Below are positions 13,667 to 24,913 of a DNA stretch of 64,000 nt, piece after piece. The notes beneath the pieces are model-generated. The model was not told where the DNA came from and searched no databases. It saw only the letters and a list, made by a program, of their open reading frames with translations. The position numbers were made by a program, and so were the translations under genes. This stretch comes from Neocallimastix lanati (nom. inval.) (taxonomy: Eukaryota; Neocallimastigomycota; Neocallimastigomycetes; Neocallimastigales; Neocallimastigaceae): contig JACVTC010000002.1 in the NCBI GenBank assembly GCA_016946835.1, forward strand, positions 1,901,001 to 1,965,000, given 5' to 3'. The number at the start of each line of letters is the position of its first letter. The stretch's first letter is position 1.

Positions 13667-15178
13667 CATGCTCAAAATTCCTTTTTTATTGAAATAATAT
13701 TATCTATGATTTCATTATATTTCATACTTTTATTTTTTTTAATATTGTATTATAAAGTGTATTACCCATATAAATTTCTATTGATAGTAATATTGGTGAT
13801 GAAGGAAAAAAAAAAAAAAAATCTAAATCATTATCTTTTATTATATCATTATTTTATATAAATTTATTAATTCTATATACCATAATATTATTAGTTTATT
13901 ATGATTATTATTAAATAATATTACTAATTTTTATTTCTATTGTCATTTTCATGCATAATTTCATAATTTTTAATTTAATTTATTTCAATTTCTATTTCTA
14001 TTTCTTGACAATGTTATCATTTATTTCTTCATTATCAAGTTTAATGTCTGAACAAAAAAAATTGTAATGTATGTATTATTTTTTTTGTTCTTAAACCTTT
14101 ATTAGAATTTTTTTTTCTAACTTTTTAAAATAATATAAAAATTATTAATATTAATAAAATAAATTTAAAGATAAATAATACTGTGTATATATATAAAATG
14201 AGGAGGTGTTCACCTTTTTAATGAATTGAAAATTAATTATTAAAAAAAAATAAACTATTTTTATAATTAATTTTCAATTTTTTAATAAGTTATTTTTTAT
14301 TTAATCAATTTTTAATTATAGATTCTTCTGTTTTAAAAATAAAGTTCATTATATTATATATATTTTAAAATTTAAAAATTATTTTTATAGTAATCATATA
14401 TACATTAATTATTAATATTAAGAAAAAAGTTAATTTAAACGATTATATCATTCAACATATTAAATAATTAAATAAAAAAATATTTATATTTTTTTATAAA
14501 ATTAAAGTTATAATAAAACCAATATTAATATTATTAATTTTATTTATTATTAAAAATCTAATAGAATAAAATCTAATAAAATAAATTAAAATTAAAATTA
14601 ATTTTAAAATTTTAAAAAAAAAAAAAAAACATTTATTTTCCAATCATATAATAAATAAAATGTATATATTTTTTGTTGACTATATATGTTTCAATCAATC
14701 ATATTGCTCTTTTTATTAATGTATTTTAATGTATTTATGATAAAATGTATATACCAAATAAAGAAATATTCTTTGAAAGTTGTTTAAAATTTTTTTTTAA
14801 TTATGTAATATATTTCCCAAATTAATATATATATCTTTATATAGAAATTATAATATATCATATAATATTCAACATATTTTGAGTCGAATAAATTTTAAAT
14901 TAAAATATTGGAAATAAAAATAAATTATATACTAAATTTTTCGAAAAACAAAATTTTTTTTTTTTATTTTTGAATTATTCTTTTTTATATAATAAATATA
15001 ATATATATTATAAATAAATATTAATTTACCATATAATAATAAATAATATAATAAAAAATTATTTAAAAAAATTTTTTTTCTTAAAATTTAATAATTATAT
15101 TAATATTAAATTAAATATAAGCTATTTTTATATTATTTAAATAAATGATAATTAAATAATTATTGCTTTTAACTTTTT

Positions 15179-15212
<34 letters not shown>

Positions 15213-15611
15213 CACACAATTTTAAAATTTTAAATTTATATATATTTTTATTTATAAATTTAAATTTTTATTTTAAGAAAATTTGTTATTGTATACATCT
15301 GAGAAAAAAAAAAAAATTCTGATATATAAAAGGTAATATATACTAACATATTTTTCAGTAAAAAAAATTAATACAAATTATTACTTTACTTAATAATAAA
15401 TTATATTATCTTTTATATATATATTTATATAATATAAAATGTATATACTTTTAATATAAATTTTAATCATATATAATATCATAAAAAATTTCAATAAAAA
15501 AATCAATGATAAAAAAATATTATGCGTAAATAATTAATATTCGTATCTGAAATATACATAAAAATATTATTTCAATAATGTAAAAATCAATTAAAAGATA
15601 AATATTTAAAA
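11929..15611. other. Intergenic region between VPS51 and importin alpha (divergent)
   Basis: Holds (AAAT)n at about 12452-12567, a heptamer (AAATAAT)n at 12583-12660, five copies of a 7-bp ATTGTAA unit at 13578-13617, and a poly-T run of about 47 at 13619-13666. Hairpins: AATTAGATTCAAT arms at 13084-13114, and a 17-bp perfect pair at 14224-14240/14263-14279. Near 13280-13370 a plus-strand frame reads VIPYAILSSNALSPLNENF, more protein-like than its surroundings, but it is short, has no start and its identity is not recognised. Confidence 0.55.
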
Positions 15612-18354
15612 ATGATGATGGATAAAGGAAAATCTGAACATCGTATTGGTCAATATAAAAGTCGTGGTCTTCTTCAAACTGATGAATTAAGACGTCGTCG
15701 TGAAGATGCAGCTGTAGAAATTAGAAAACAAAAAAGAGAAGAAAATTTAGCAAAGAGAAGAAACTTTCTTAACCAAGATTTCTCTGATGATAGTGATGAT
15801 GATTATGAAATTGAAACACCATATGCCGAAGAAGTAAGTACTAAATATATATATATATTTATATGATATTATATATTTTTATATATATAGAAAAAAAAGA
15901 CAAATTAATTTATATAATTTATCTCAAAAAAATATTATAAATATAATATTATATATTATATATATTTATTTAATAAATAATTAATTATCTTTTTCGAAAC
16001 GATTAAAAAAAAAAAAAAATTAACGAATAGCTTCAACAATTGCCAGAAATGATCAAGAAAATATATTCAAATGAAATTGAAGATCAATTAGATGCCACAA
16101 CTAAATTCAGAAAATTACTTTCAAAAGAACGTAATCCACCAATTGAAGAAGTTATTAACAGTGGAGTAATTCCAAAATTCGTTGAATTTTTAAAATCTCA
16201 ACATTCACTCTTACAAGTATATATTCAATATAATATATAGTATTAAATTTATTGTAATTTATAAAAATGTTATATTTAATCTTTTTTTTTTCTTTGAAAA
16301 GTTTGAAGCTGCTTGGGCTTTAACTAATATTGCCTCCGGTACTTCAGATCAAACAAAAGTCATTATTGATAGTAATGCTGTTCCAATTTTCATTTCATTA
16401 TTATATTCTCCAGTTTCTGATGTTAAGGAACAAGTAATATAGAATTAATAATAATAATAATAATAAATTAATTAATTTATTAATTATATATTAAAATCTA
16501 AATTTCTAAATATTAATTTCTAAATTTTAATTGTATTGGTATATATATAAAATTTATACAAATAATAAAAATAAATATAATAACAAAATTAATTATAAAG
16601 GCTGTTTGGGCACTTGGTAATATTGCTGGTGATAATCCAGCTTTCAGAGATTACGTTTTAAGTCAAAATGCTTTAATGCCAATATTAAATATCTTAAACG
16701 ACCATACAAATAAAATTTCAATGTTACGTAATGCAACTTGGGCTTTATCTAACCTTTGCAGAGGAAAGAATCCACAACCAGATTGGGATACTGTAATTTG
16801 TTTAGTTTTATTATATAAATTAATATTTTTTAAGTCTATATATGTAATAATATATTAAATTATTTATTATAACTAATATAAATATATTAAAAACTAAAAA
16901 CATAAAATAAAAAAAAAATTCATAAAAATAAACAAAAAACAAAAATAAAAGATTTCACAATGTCTTCCAGTTTTAGCTAAATTAATTTATGCTCAAGATC
17001 CAGAAGTTTTAACTGATGCTTGTTGGGCACTTTCATATTTATCTGATGGATCTAACCAAAAGATTCAAGCTGTCATTGAATCCGGAGTTTGTCGTCGTTT
17101 AGTTGAACTTTTAATGTATCCACAATATTCCGTTCAAACTCCAGCTCTTCGTACTATTGGTAATATTGTCACTGGTGATGATGTTCAAACTCAAGTAAGT
17201 AAAAACATAAATAAATTTATATATATATATATTTTACAAAAATAAATAAATAGATAAAAACAAATAAATGATAAAAAAAGTAATAAAAAAAAAAAAAGTT
17301 AGATTAACACTTATTAATATTTATAATTTTATTTAATATTTTTATATTAATATTAATAATAATTTTATTTAATACTTTTATAGGTCATCATTAACTCTGG
17401 TGCATTACCATCTCTTTTATCTTTACTTTCTAGTCCAAGAGAAGGTATTAAAAAAGAAGCTTGTTGGACCATTTCTAATATTACAGCTGGTAATACTTCA
17501 CAAATTCAAGTAAGAATAATATATATATATATATATATATATTTTATTTTATTATTTAATATAAATATATTTTAAAAAAAGAATGAAAAAATATTGAATT
17601 TTTTTATCAATATAATTTTTTAATATAATTTTATTTACATTAGGATGTTATTGATGCTAATATTATACCAGTATTAATTGATGTTCTTAAGACTGGTGAT
17701 TTCAAAACTAAAAAAGAAGCATGTTGGGCTATTTCTAATGCTACTTCTGGTGGTTTACAAAATCCAGAACAAATTAGGTATATAATATATAATCATTATA
17801 TTTAATATTTATAAATAAGATAAAAATATATTGTTTAATTTTTCATTTTATAAATATAATTTTATTATCATTATTAATATTATTAATTTTATTTTTTAAT
17901 TTTTTATAAACTTTTATTATTATTATTATTTTTTATTATATATATATTTTAATATATTTAATGAAAAATTAATAGATATTTAGTTCAACAAGGTTGTATT
18001 ACTCCACTTTGTGATCTTCTTACTTGTAAGGATAATAGAATTATTCAAGTGGCTTTAGATGGTTTAGAAAACATACTAAAGGTTGGTGAACAAGATAGAA
18101 AATTAAATGAAGATAACTTAAACCAAATGGCATTATATATTGAAGAATGTGGTGGTATGGATAAGATTCACAATTTACAAGCTCACAAGAATGTTGAAAT
18201 TTACAATAAGGCTTACAATATTATTGATAAATATTTCAGTGATGAAGATGAAGAAACTGGTTTAGAAGCTGAAGTTGATAATACTGGTGCTTTCAACTTC
18301 TCTGCTGATAATAGACAATTTGTTCCATCTAATGGTTTCCATTTCAGTCATTAA
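15612..18354 (+). CDS. SRP1: Importin subunit alpha (karyopherin alpha)
   Basis: Eight exons: 15612-15833, 16031-16216, 16302-16433, 16601-16792, 16952-17194, 17384-17509, 17644-17777, 17976-18354; 1614 nt, 537 residues (yeast Srp1 is 542). Residues 1 to about 75 form the importin-beta-binding domain with the basic clusters [21 protein letters not shown]. Armadillo repeats follow, with the Trp/Asn ladder that holds the [69 protein letters not shown]. The C-terminus is acidic ([11 protein letters not shown]), as expected for the CAS/Cse1 and autoinhibition region. The adaptor binds classical NLS cargo in the cytoplasm and enters the nucleus with importin beta. Exon 5 must start at 16952 (acceptor AAAAG): the nearer TCCAG acceptor would bring an in-frame TAG. 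The start has three consecutive ATGs; the first is used here. Confidence 0.97.
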
Positions 18355-18899
18355 ATAATATAGAATAAATTTTTCTATAATAAATTTATACTAATTTTTA
18401 TAAAGAAAAAAAAAAAATTTTTTTTATTTAAAGGAAAATCATAAAAAAAAAATTATCATTACAATATTAATACATTAAATGATTAAAAACTTTATTTAGA
18501 TAAAACTACTAATAATCAATAGAGTTAAAAAAAGTTTTTTTTTTTTTTTTTATTTTTTTTTTAACCTCTATCGATTAATCGTATTTTTATTAATATTATA
18601 ATTATAATATATATATTTAAAATAAAAAAATAATTTTTTTTTTTTTTTTTAATTTTTTAATTATCATGATCAATTATATTTAAATTATTATCGAAAAAAT
18701 TTAGTACTAAGAATACAATAAAAATAAAATTAAAAATAAAAAATAACATAAAAATATTACATATAATAAAAATATATAAAAAAAATAAATTGTAGAATTG
18801 ATTTTTTAAAAACAAAAAATATTGGTTTAAAATTTTAACTTTTTTTTTTTTTAAAAAAAAAACAAAGTGAAATGTTAAAACATTTATTTAAATTAAATG

Positions 18900-18933
18900 T
18901 TACACAATTTTTTATATTAAAAAAATTGTGTAA
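18900..18933. repeat. 14-bp hairpin TTACACAATTTTTT
   Basis: Arms 18900-18913 and 18920-18933 are perfect complements around a 6-nt loop. It sits about 545 bp past the importin alpha stop and just before the poly-A insertion. It could be a transcript-end structure or part of a small repeat; nothing decides between them. Confidence 0.6.
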
Positions 18934-18934
18934 T

Positions 18935-18946
18935 ATTAATGGTCGG

Positions 18947-19003
<57 letters not shown>

Positions 19004-19011
19004 GATCGGTC
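18935..19011 (+). mobile_element. Bare poly-A insertion between 14-bp direct repeats
   Basis: ATTAATGGTCGGTC (18935-18948) and ATTAATGATCGGTC (18998-19011) differ at one base and flank CT plus about 48 A. A duplicated target around an A tail and almost nothing else is what target-primed reverse transcription leaves when it aborts at once. The alternative is a slipped direct repeat next to an expanding A tract. Confidence 0.55.
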
Positions 19012-19464
19012 AGTAGAAGTTTAGAAATTTAGTTTACCAATTTCTTTTCATTTTTATTTCTGTTTTAATCAAAGTTTTATTTTTAGTTTTTTTATCATGA
19101 AGGATCTTAGAACTATTTAATTTTCTTCTTTACTAATTTTTTAATTTCTTTTATCTTTTGTTTATTATTATTTTTTTATATATCTATATATCTATATATT
19201 TATATAGACTTTTATATTTAATATTTTTTATATATACTTTATATGTTTTTTTTACCTTTTATATATATATATGTTTACCGTCATGTCTGAGCCAGGTAAG
19301 CATAATTTTGTTTTCCTTTTTTCTTTTTTTATTTATTTTTATACTTATTTCTTCTCCTTATGAATGAATAGAGTACTTGTCTTTCCTTTTTTCTACTTTT
19401 CTAATTATTATATTATATTTTATTATCTTTATTCTTTTATTTTATATGAATTCTTACTTTAAAT

Positions 19465-20557
19465 TATTGTGTACTATGAACTCAACTCTATATAATTCAA
19501 ACTTTCACCATGGCATCCGCCATTACAAATGTGTATTCTATATGATATTCATTCATAAACTCAAAAATTGGTCAGTAAAAAAGCTTTTCAATTTTATCAG
19601 TAATTTAACTAATTCTTTTTTTAATATCATCTTTTCAATAGTTAGAAAATTTTCACCATTATATGATTCTTATTTTATTATTAAAGAAATGCTCTCAATA
19701 GTAATAACGATAAACAATTCTATAATTTGTTAAATGATGGTCTTTATTACTCTGTTAAAATTTATTAAAAAGAATGTAAAGGTTATTCTAATTCTAATGA
19801 CCTCAAATCCAATTATAATAAAGTTAAAAAAATTAAAAAAATCAAGAGAAAAATTAAATCCTTTTTTAATATACCCAGAGATTTCTATTCATGTCATCTT
19901 CATTCTAGCTCTTCTTTCTTCAATTTATGCTCTAGCTGGAATATAAATGGTTGGAATTCTGAAAGGAGAGATGAGATTATGTATTTAAATTCAGTAATTG
20001 AACCTGTATGTATATGCCTTCAGGAAACTGGTAATAGTAAATTCCTCTCTAAAGGGAACTCTCCTTCTATTTTTGGTTACGATTCTGTTTTTCTTTGTGC
20101 TAATTCCAAAATCCCTGGAATGAGAGGTTTATATATCGGTGTTCATAATTCTTGTTCTTATACTGCTGAAAATGCCAACTATAATTAGATTATATCAATT
20201 AGTCTGACGTCATTTTGGAATAAAAAATGTTCTATTGGCAATATCTACTTTCTTCAATATTGATGGTCTGAAGCTCATTTAAATGTTATTTCGGAAATGA
20301 AAAAATAGTTAAGTAGTCATAATAAGGAAAATTCACTTGCTGTTTTTTTAGGTGATTTTAATATGCCCTTCGAAAAACTTAAGAAGTATATTATCAAAAA
20401 TTTCCCTGACTGGACTGTTGTTAATCTCACTGGTAGTAGTATTACTTATTCTAAAGGTTCCAAATCTTCTTGCATCGAACATATTATCTATAATAAAGCT
20501 ATGATTCCTCATGTACATTTATATTCTGCTTGCTCATTTGCAAATGATATTTCTGAT
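19465..20557 (+). mobile_element. Decayed LINE fragment: N-terminal region plus endonuclease
   Basis: Same family as the minus-strand LINE at 21131-24900. From about 19930 the translation runs WNINGWNSERRDE, VCICLQETGNSKFL, KIPGMRGLYIGVHNSC, CSIGNIY, LGDFNM, SSCIEHI and ANDISD, which is the apurinic-endonuclease domain in order. Stop codons interrupt it near 20186 and 20263, and an upstream frameshift near 19730-19760 separates an N-terminal stretch. It keeps the WNINGW motif that the other copy has lost, so it shows the start of the domain and about 450 bp upstream. The copy ends abruptly at the SDH motif, where RPGRIP1L sequence begins. Left boundary is uncertain. Confidence 0.8.
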
Positions 20558-20715
20558 CCAGAAGTTTAAGAACTATTAAAGGATGTAAATGAATGTTTTA
20601 TAGTATATGAATTTTTAGACTATGAACATCAAGACTTGATATCTAATTATTCTACGTTTAAAAATAACCCAATAATATTTAATTTCTCAAAATGTAAATA
20701 TATTAATAATAATGC

Positions 20716-20716
<1 letters not shown>
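20552..20716 (+). pseudogene. Captured copy of RPGRIP1L exon 26 and intron start
   Basis: About 165 bases match the minus-strand RPGRIP1L exon at 26564-26744 plus the first bases of its intron, with roughly one difference in eight. Shared words include GATCCAGAAGTT, TTAAAGGATGTAAA, GAATGTTTTATAG, TATGAATTTTTAGA, CAAGACTTGA and TTTAATTTCTCAAAA. The copy is inverted and about 6 kb from its source. A CAA codon of the source is TAA here. Because the GTAAATATAT donor region is included, the copy came from genomic DNA or unspliced RNA, not mature mRNA. Its left end is fused to LINE endonuclease sequence through a shared GATC; its right end is lost in poly-T at 20718. Confidence 0.88.
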
Positions 20717-20746
<30 letters not shown>

Positions 20747-20934
20747 TCATAAATGAAAATCATTACTTATAATACATGTAAAAATTATATTGATATAAGT
20801 AATAAAAAAAGAAAAATAGTAAATTAAATTAGAAAATAATCGAATATTTAATTAAATGTATATTAATAATAAAAAAAAAAACAAAACAAAAAAAAAAAAA
20901 ACATATAATTGAAATAATTTTTTATTATGTATTA

Positions 20935-20974
<40 letters not shown>

Positions 20975-21117
20975 AAATTAGGTAAAAAATTAATTTTTTT
21001 ATTTATAAATTTGTTCCTTTTTCCCCAACATCTATCAGACTGAGCTTTAGAATGAATTGTATTACTAGTATTATTTATATTCATAATATTATTAATACTA
21101 TTATTAGTTAATAATAC

Positions 21118-21128
21118 ACCATGATTTA

Positions 21129-21159
<31 letters not shown>

Positions 21160-24100
21160 CTAGGAATAAACTTTATTTAATAATATTTTAATAATAAAAA
21201 ATACATGAAGTTTAAATACATGAAATTTTTTTTTTTTTATATTAATATTAAAAAACTACGTTATGAGATTCAAGGACGAAAAGGCCTCTAACTCTTCCCA
21301 TTCATCGAAGATAACTCCATGTGGATGAAAATTATCATTCGAATCTGTATCAGAATTTCTTCTTTGCCTTATCGTTACGACGTCGACGCTCTTGACAACG
21401 GTAGGTCTAACACTATACAAATCGATCATGGTGTAAAAATCACCAATCACAATAGGCATAACGTTAGTAAGGAATTCCGCAAGCCCCACAAAATATGAAA
21501 TCGGGAAAGAAGACTCGTTCGAAGGTGATTGAAAAATATTATTAATATATCGCCTTCTTTCCCCCGAGCCGATCTTTAAGATTTCAAATACTGCATTTCC
21601 GCCAAGAAGGAGACACAGCACGTAAAAATTGATATTATCATCAAAATCTTCCTCTTTATCATCAGGAATATTCAATGATTTCTCATGAACAATAAGAGAA
21701 AAATTAATAAAAATTTCATCAACAAAGGGAATGAAATGTTGCCTAAATTCTTCAAATTTAGGACATAAAAGTATCCAGTGTGTAAAACTAGGAATGCTGT
21801 TACTCTCACCACAACAAGGGCAGTATGTTGGGCAATTTTCTGATACTAGATTACTTTTAACATACGTTTTTACATCAAATTTGAATCCACATTTAATTCG
21901 TCCAATCCAAAAAAATCCAAGAGAAAATTGTGAAAATTTAAGTGATAGACGTTGAATAAATTTTTTAAAACCAAATTTAAATTTCTTGTATTTTGTAGAT
22001 CTGATCGCAGGAGTGCTTGAATAATGAATATTTTCCCAGTAAAACTTCCTTATTTCTCCAGGAAGTTTATTATTGTGCTTGTGTACTGCTAAACTCCGTG
22101 CTTTTTTCGTCCATGAATAGTGAGAGAGTGTAGGTATATTTTTGACTAAATGAGAAATAATACAAGAAGAATCTTTCCACTTTATAAAGCATCGAATCAT
22201 CGCCTTAGCACAAAAACTAGCTATAGGAGGTATAGAAAGTTCCTTAGACATATTGTAAATTGAAGTATTGGAGGTTTTATTTTTAAACCCGAAACTCCAA
22301 TACAAACCTCGATTAAAAGCAGTTTGAGCTTTTTCAGTATTCTTTTTATTTGAACCAAGTAAGGGAGCATAATAAAGAACTGAACTAAGGACAAAAGAAA
22401 CTAGTATACGAGTTTTAAAGTAGAAAGAAACATTCCTATTGGTTAAAAATCTAAAGAAAGAGTTAACTGTATAATTAATTTTATTATTCATCTTAGCAAT
22501 AATAGGTTTTAAATCCAACGATTCATTAAAAGGTATACCAAGATATGTATATTGATTAGTGCTTGGTATATAGTTCATACCAAGTCTAAAAGTAGGATTT
22601 TCATAATGTCTTGAAGGTATAAAATTCTTTGGTTTAACAACTAGTGTAGCGCATTTATTGATTCCAAAGGTCATTTCATTTTTAATACCCCAATCATGAG
22701 CGATATTCAAAAGGTTTTTAAGTGAAGATTTTGTAGGAGCTAATAATACAATATCATCAGCAAATAATCCACCACAACACTTTTTCTTTTCAGTAATCAC
22801 ACCATAACTTTTACACTTATCAAAAATATCATTGATAAATATATTGAATAAAATAGGAGAGAGAGGACACCCTTGGCGAACACCACGGTGTATTGGAAAT
22901 TCTTTTGAAAGTTTACCATTAAAGTTTGCACGAGCTTTCGAGGTAAGGTATAGATTAGTAATGAATTGAAGGCATTTACCACGAATACCAAGATTATTTA
23001 GTTTAGTAAGTATATTGTAAATTGGAACTGAATCATAAGCTTTTTTAAGGTCAAGAAAGGCAAGAAAGGTAAATTTATCCTTAAATTTTCTTCTTTGACA
23101 AATTTCACGAATGGATACAAATAAACTAATACATTCTTCTTTATTTCTAAAACCAAACTGTTCTGGTCTAATTATTCCATTAGAAAAAGCATAGTCCGAT
23201 ATTCTTTTAGTGACAATTTTTGATAGAATTTTTAAATCTACATTGATGAGTGAAATACCACGATAATTATTACAATCTGAAAGATCCCCTTTTTTAGGAA
23301 TAGAAACAATAGAAGCAGAGTTCCATTCATTAGGAAAGTCACCATCCCAAATTTTATTAAAAAGTAATAACAGACACTTTGCACAATCGGAATAAGTAAC
23401 CTCTTGATTAGAGTCATCCTGAGAAGAAGTACTACTCTCAGAATTAAAAAATGCTTTAAAAAATTCTGTAGGTATACCATCAGGACCAGGTGCTTTGTTA
23501 TTTTTCATTGAAAGAACAGTTGAATGAATTTCTGACATGGAAATAGGTTGATTAATATCCCATGATTCCTGAGGAGTAGAAGAATTATTAAGTATTCCTT
23601 TCCAATAATTTTCATTAAGACTGTGACCAGTTATATCAGAAGCAAGTTCTTCATAGTGTTCTGCAAAACGATTGAGTTGATCTTCTTGGGATACTAGAAC
23701 ATTACCTTCTTTATCTTTAATGTATACAGGTGATTGGGAAGGAGAGTAAGAAGGTTTAGAAATTTTCTTAAGTCCAGACCAACCACGCTGGGCATCATTT
23801 TTTAAGAAACATTCGCCGATGGAATGAATCAAATTTTTAAATCTAATATTCCTAATATTTCTTTTAATACTAATGATATAATCAGAAAGAACTCTATATT
23901 CTTTTGAGAGATCACAAAATTCTTGAAGATTTGACAAATCATTACTAAGTTTAAAATTTTTAATCCTTTTATAAAATAAATGTTTTTCATGTGATAATTT
24001 CTTAATATAAGCAGGACAATGGAACGCTGAACCCTGTAAATTTGTAGGAACTCTTGCTTGAATGTCATCGCCTATTTTATTAGCTGTGTCAAGAAGTTTT

Positions 24101-24913
24101 TTAACCATTGTATTAGAGTCTAGATTATCATTATGTTCAAATTCATCCAGTAAACATGTGAATTTATTATGAGAGAAGATTGCTTCACGTTTATCCCTAC
24201 AAATTCGATTAGACCACTTAATTTGTTTATCCCGAGGGGGAGTAACAAAACCATCAGGAGATATTTTTTTACAAGAAAGAATAAGTGGTAAATGGTCAGA
24301 GATGTCATTAAAAGAGTAGCATACAGAAGCAATATTCAAATAATTTCTTAATTTATCGTTCACTACTATAAAATCAATACAAGAATTCTTTCCACCATTA
24401 GACCAAGTAAATTGATGACCAACCATATCCATAACAAACCATTGAGGGGAAATTCTAAGAATAAGATCTTTGAGTTGTTGCTTAGTCATATTGAAATCAC
24501 CAACAATAGCCGAAGGGTTATTCTGATGGTTCTTGAGCCAATTAGCCAAATCAGTTTCTGCTTTTTCTCTAGAGTCTTTGTGTTTTTTGCTAGGGATGTA
24601 AATGTTCCCTAAAGAACATCTGACACCCCAAAAAGAGAATATATTTACTGAGAGTATATATCTATATTCAAAATCATCATTAGTGAATTGGCAGGAGGAG
24701 TGCACACCTATATAAAGGCCCCTCATACCAGGGATTTTTTTGTCCGCACGTCTCAGTACTGTTCTATAATGATTAAGGAATGGATATGAGTTAGAAAAGG
24801 AGTTAAGGAATGAACTATTACCGACTTCTTGAAGACAAATACAAATAGGATTAAAGATTGAATTAAAATTGGTAAGTCCGTCACGTTTTTCAGAATTCCA
24901 ACCATGATTTATT
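21118..24913 (-). mobile_element. 5'-truncated LINE retrotransposon with 13-bp target-site duplication
   Basis: ACCATGATTTATT occurs at both edges (21118-21130 and 24901-24913). On the minus strand the element starts at 24900 with the codons for WNSEKRDG, in the middle of the endonuclease N-terminal motif. It ends with about 100 bp of 3' UTR (...AATAAAGTTTATTCCTAGTCT) and an A tail of roughly 26-30 at 21129-21156. This is the classical product of target-primed reverse transcription: A tail, target duplication and 5' truncation. The body is about 3.77 kb. Confidence 0.93.
21256..24900 (-). CDS. LINE ORF2-type protein: endonuclease, reverse transcriptase, Cys/His end (partial)
   Basis: An uninterrupted frame of 1214 LINE codons; the open frame continues 27 codons into flanking host sequence. 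Endonuclease signatures: ICLQEVGN, IPGMRGLYIGVH, IVGDFNMT, NSCIDFIVVND, NDISDHLPL. Reverse transcriptase: NKAPGPDGIPTEFFK, AFLDLKKAYDSV, HRGVRQGCPLSPILFNIFIND and the catalytic GLFADDIVLLA near codon 740. Near codons 1047-1072 a Cys/His cluster (CPTYCPCCGE ... THWILLC) matches the C-terminal knuckle of many non-LTR elements. There is no ATG before the conserved endonuclease region; the first Met is inside IPGMRG. With the WNVNG start also lost, this copy should be unable to move on its own even though RT and the C-terminus look intact. The clade was not determined. Confidence 0.93.
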   Translation of the reverse strand, partial: WNSEKRDGLTNFNSIFNPICICLQEVGNSSFLNSFSNSYPFLNHYRTVLRRADKKIPGMRGLYIGVHSSCQFTNDDFEYRYILSVNIFSFWGVRCSLGNIYIPSKKHKDSREKAETDLANWLKNHQNNPSAIVGDFNMTKQQLKDLILRISPQWFVMDMVGHQFTWSNGGKNSCIDFIVVNDKLRNYLNIASVCYSFNDISDHLPLILSCKKISPDGFVTPPRDKQIKWSNRICRDKREAIFSHNKFTCLLDEFEHNDNLDSNTMVKKLLDTANKIGDDIQARVPTNLQGSAFHCPAYIKKLSHEKHLFYKRIKNFKLSNDLSNLQEFCDLSKEYRVLSDYIISIKRNIRNIRFKNLIHSIGECFLKNDAQRGWSGLKKISKPSYSPSQSPVYIKDKEGNVLVSQEDQLNRFAEHYEELASDITGHSLNENYWKGILNNSSTPQESWDINQPISMSEIHSTVLSMKNNKAPGPDGIPTEFFKAFFNSESSTSSQDDSNQEVTYSDCAKCLLLLFNKIWDGDFPNEWNSASIVSIPKKGDLSDCNNYRGISLINVDLKILSKIVTKRISDYAFSNGIIRPEQFGFRNKEECISLFVSIREICQRRKFKDKFTFLAFLDLKKAYDSVPIYNILTKLNNLGIRGKCLQFITNLYLTSKARANFNGKLSKEFPIHRGVRQGCPLSPILFNIFINDIFDKCKSYGVITEKKKCCGGLFADDIVLLAPTKSSLKNLLNIAHDWGIKNEMTFGINKCATLVVKPKNFIPSRHYENPTFRLGMNYIPSTNQYTYLGIPFNESLDLKPIIAKMNNKINYTVNSFFRFLTNRNVSFYFKTRILVSFVLSSVLYYAPLLGSNKKNTEKAQTAFNRGLYWSFGFKNKTSNTSIYNMSKELSIPPIASFCAKAMIRCFIKWKDSSCIISHLVKNIPTLSHYSWTKKARSLAVHKHNNKLPGEIRKFYWENIHYSSTPAIRSTKYKKFKFGFKKFIQRLSLKFSQFSLGFFWIGRIKCGFKFDVKTYVKSNLVSENCPTYCPCCGESNSIPSFTHWILLCPKFEEFRQHFIPFVDEIFINFSLIVHEKSLNIPDDKEEDFDDNINFYVLCLLLGGNAVFEILKIGSGERRRYINNIFQSPSNESSFPISYFVGLAEFLTNVMPIVIGDFYTMIDLYSVRPTVVKSVDVVTIRQRRNSDTDSNDNFHPHGVIFDEWEELEAFSSLNLIT

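Noticed and set aside
19158-19367. 69-codon plus-strand hydrophobic frame
   Set aside because: T-rich low-complexity DNA; upstream of, and not clearly part of, the LINE fragment.
24412-24612. Plus-strand 66-codon frame, and minus-strand frames such as 24332-24120 within the LINE
   Set aside because: Shadows of the LINE ORF in other frames.
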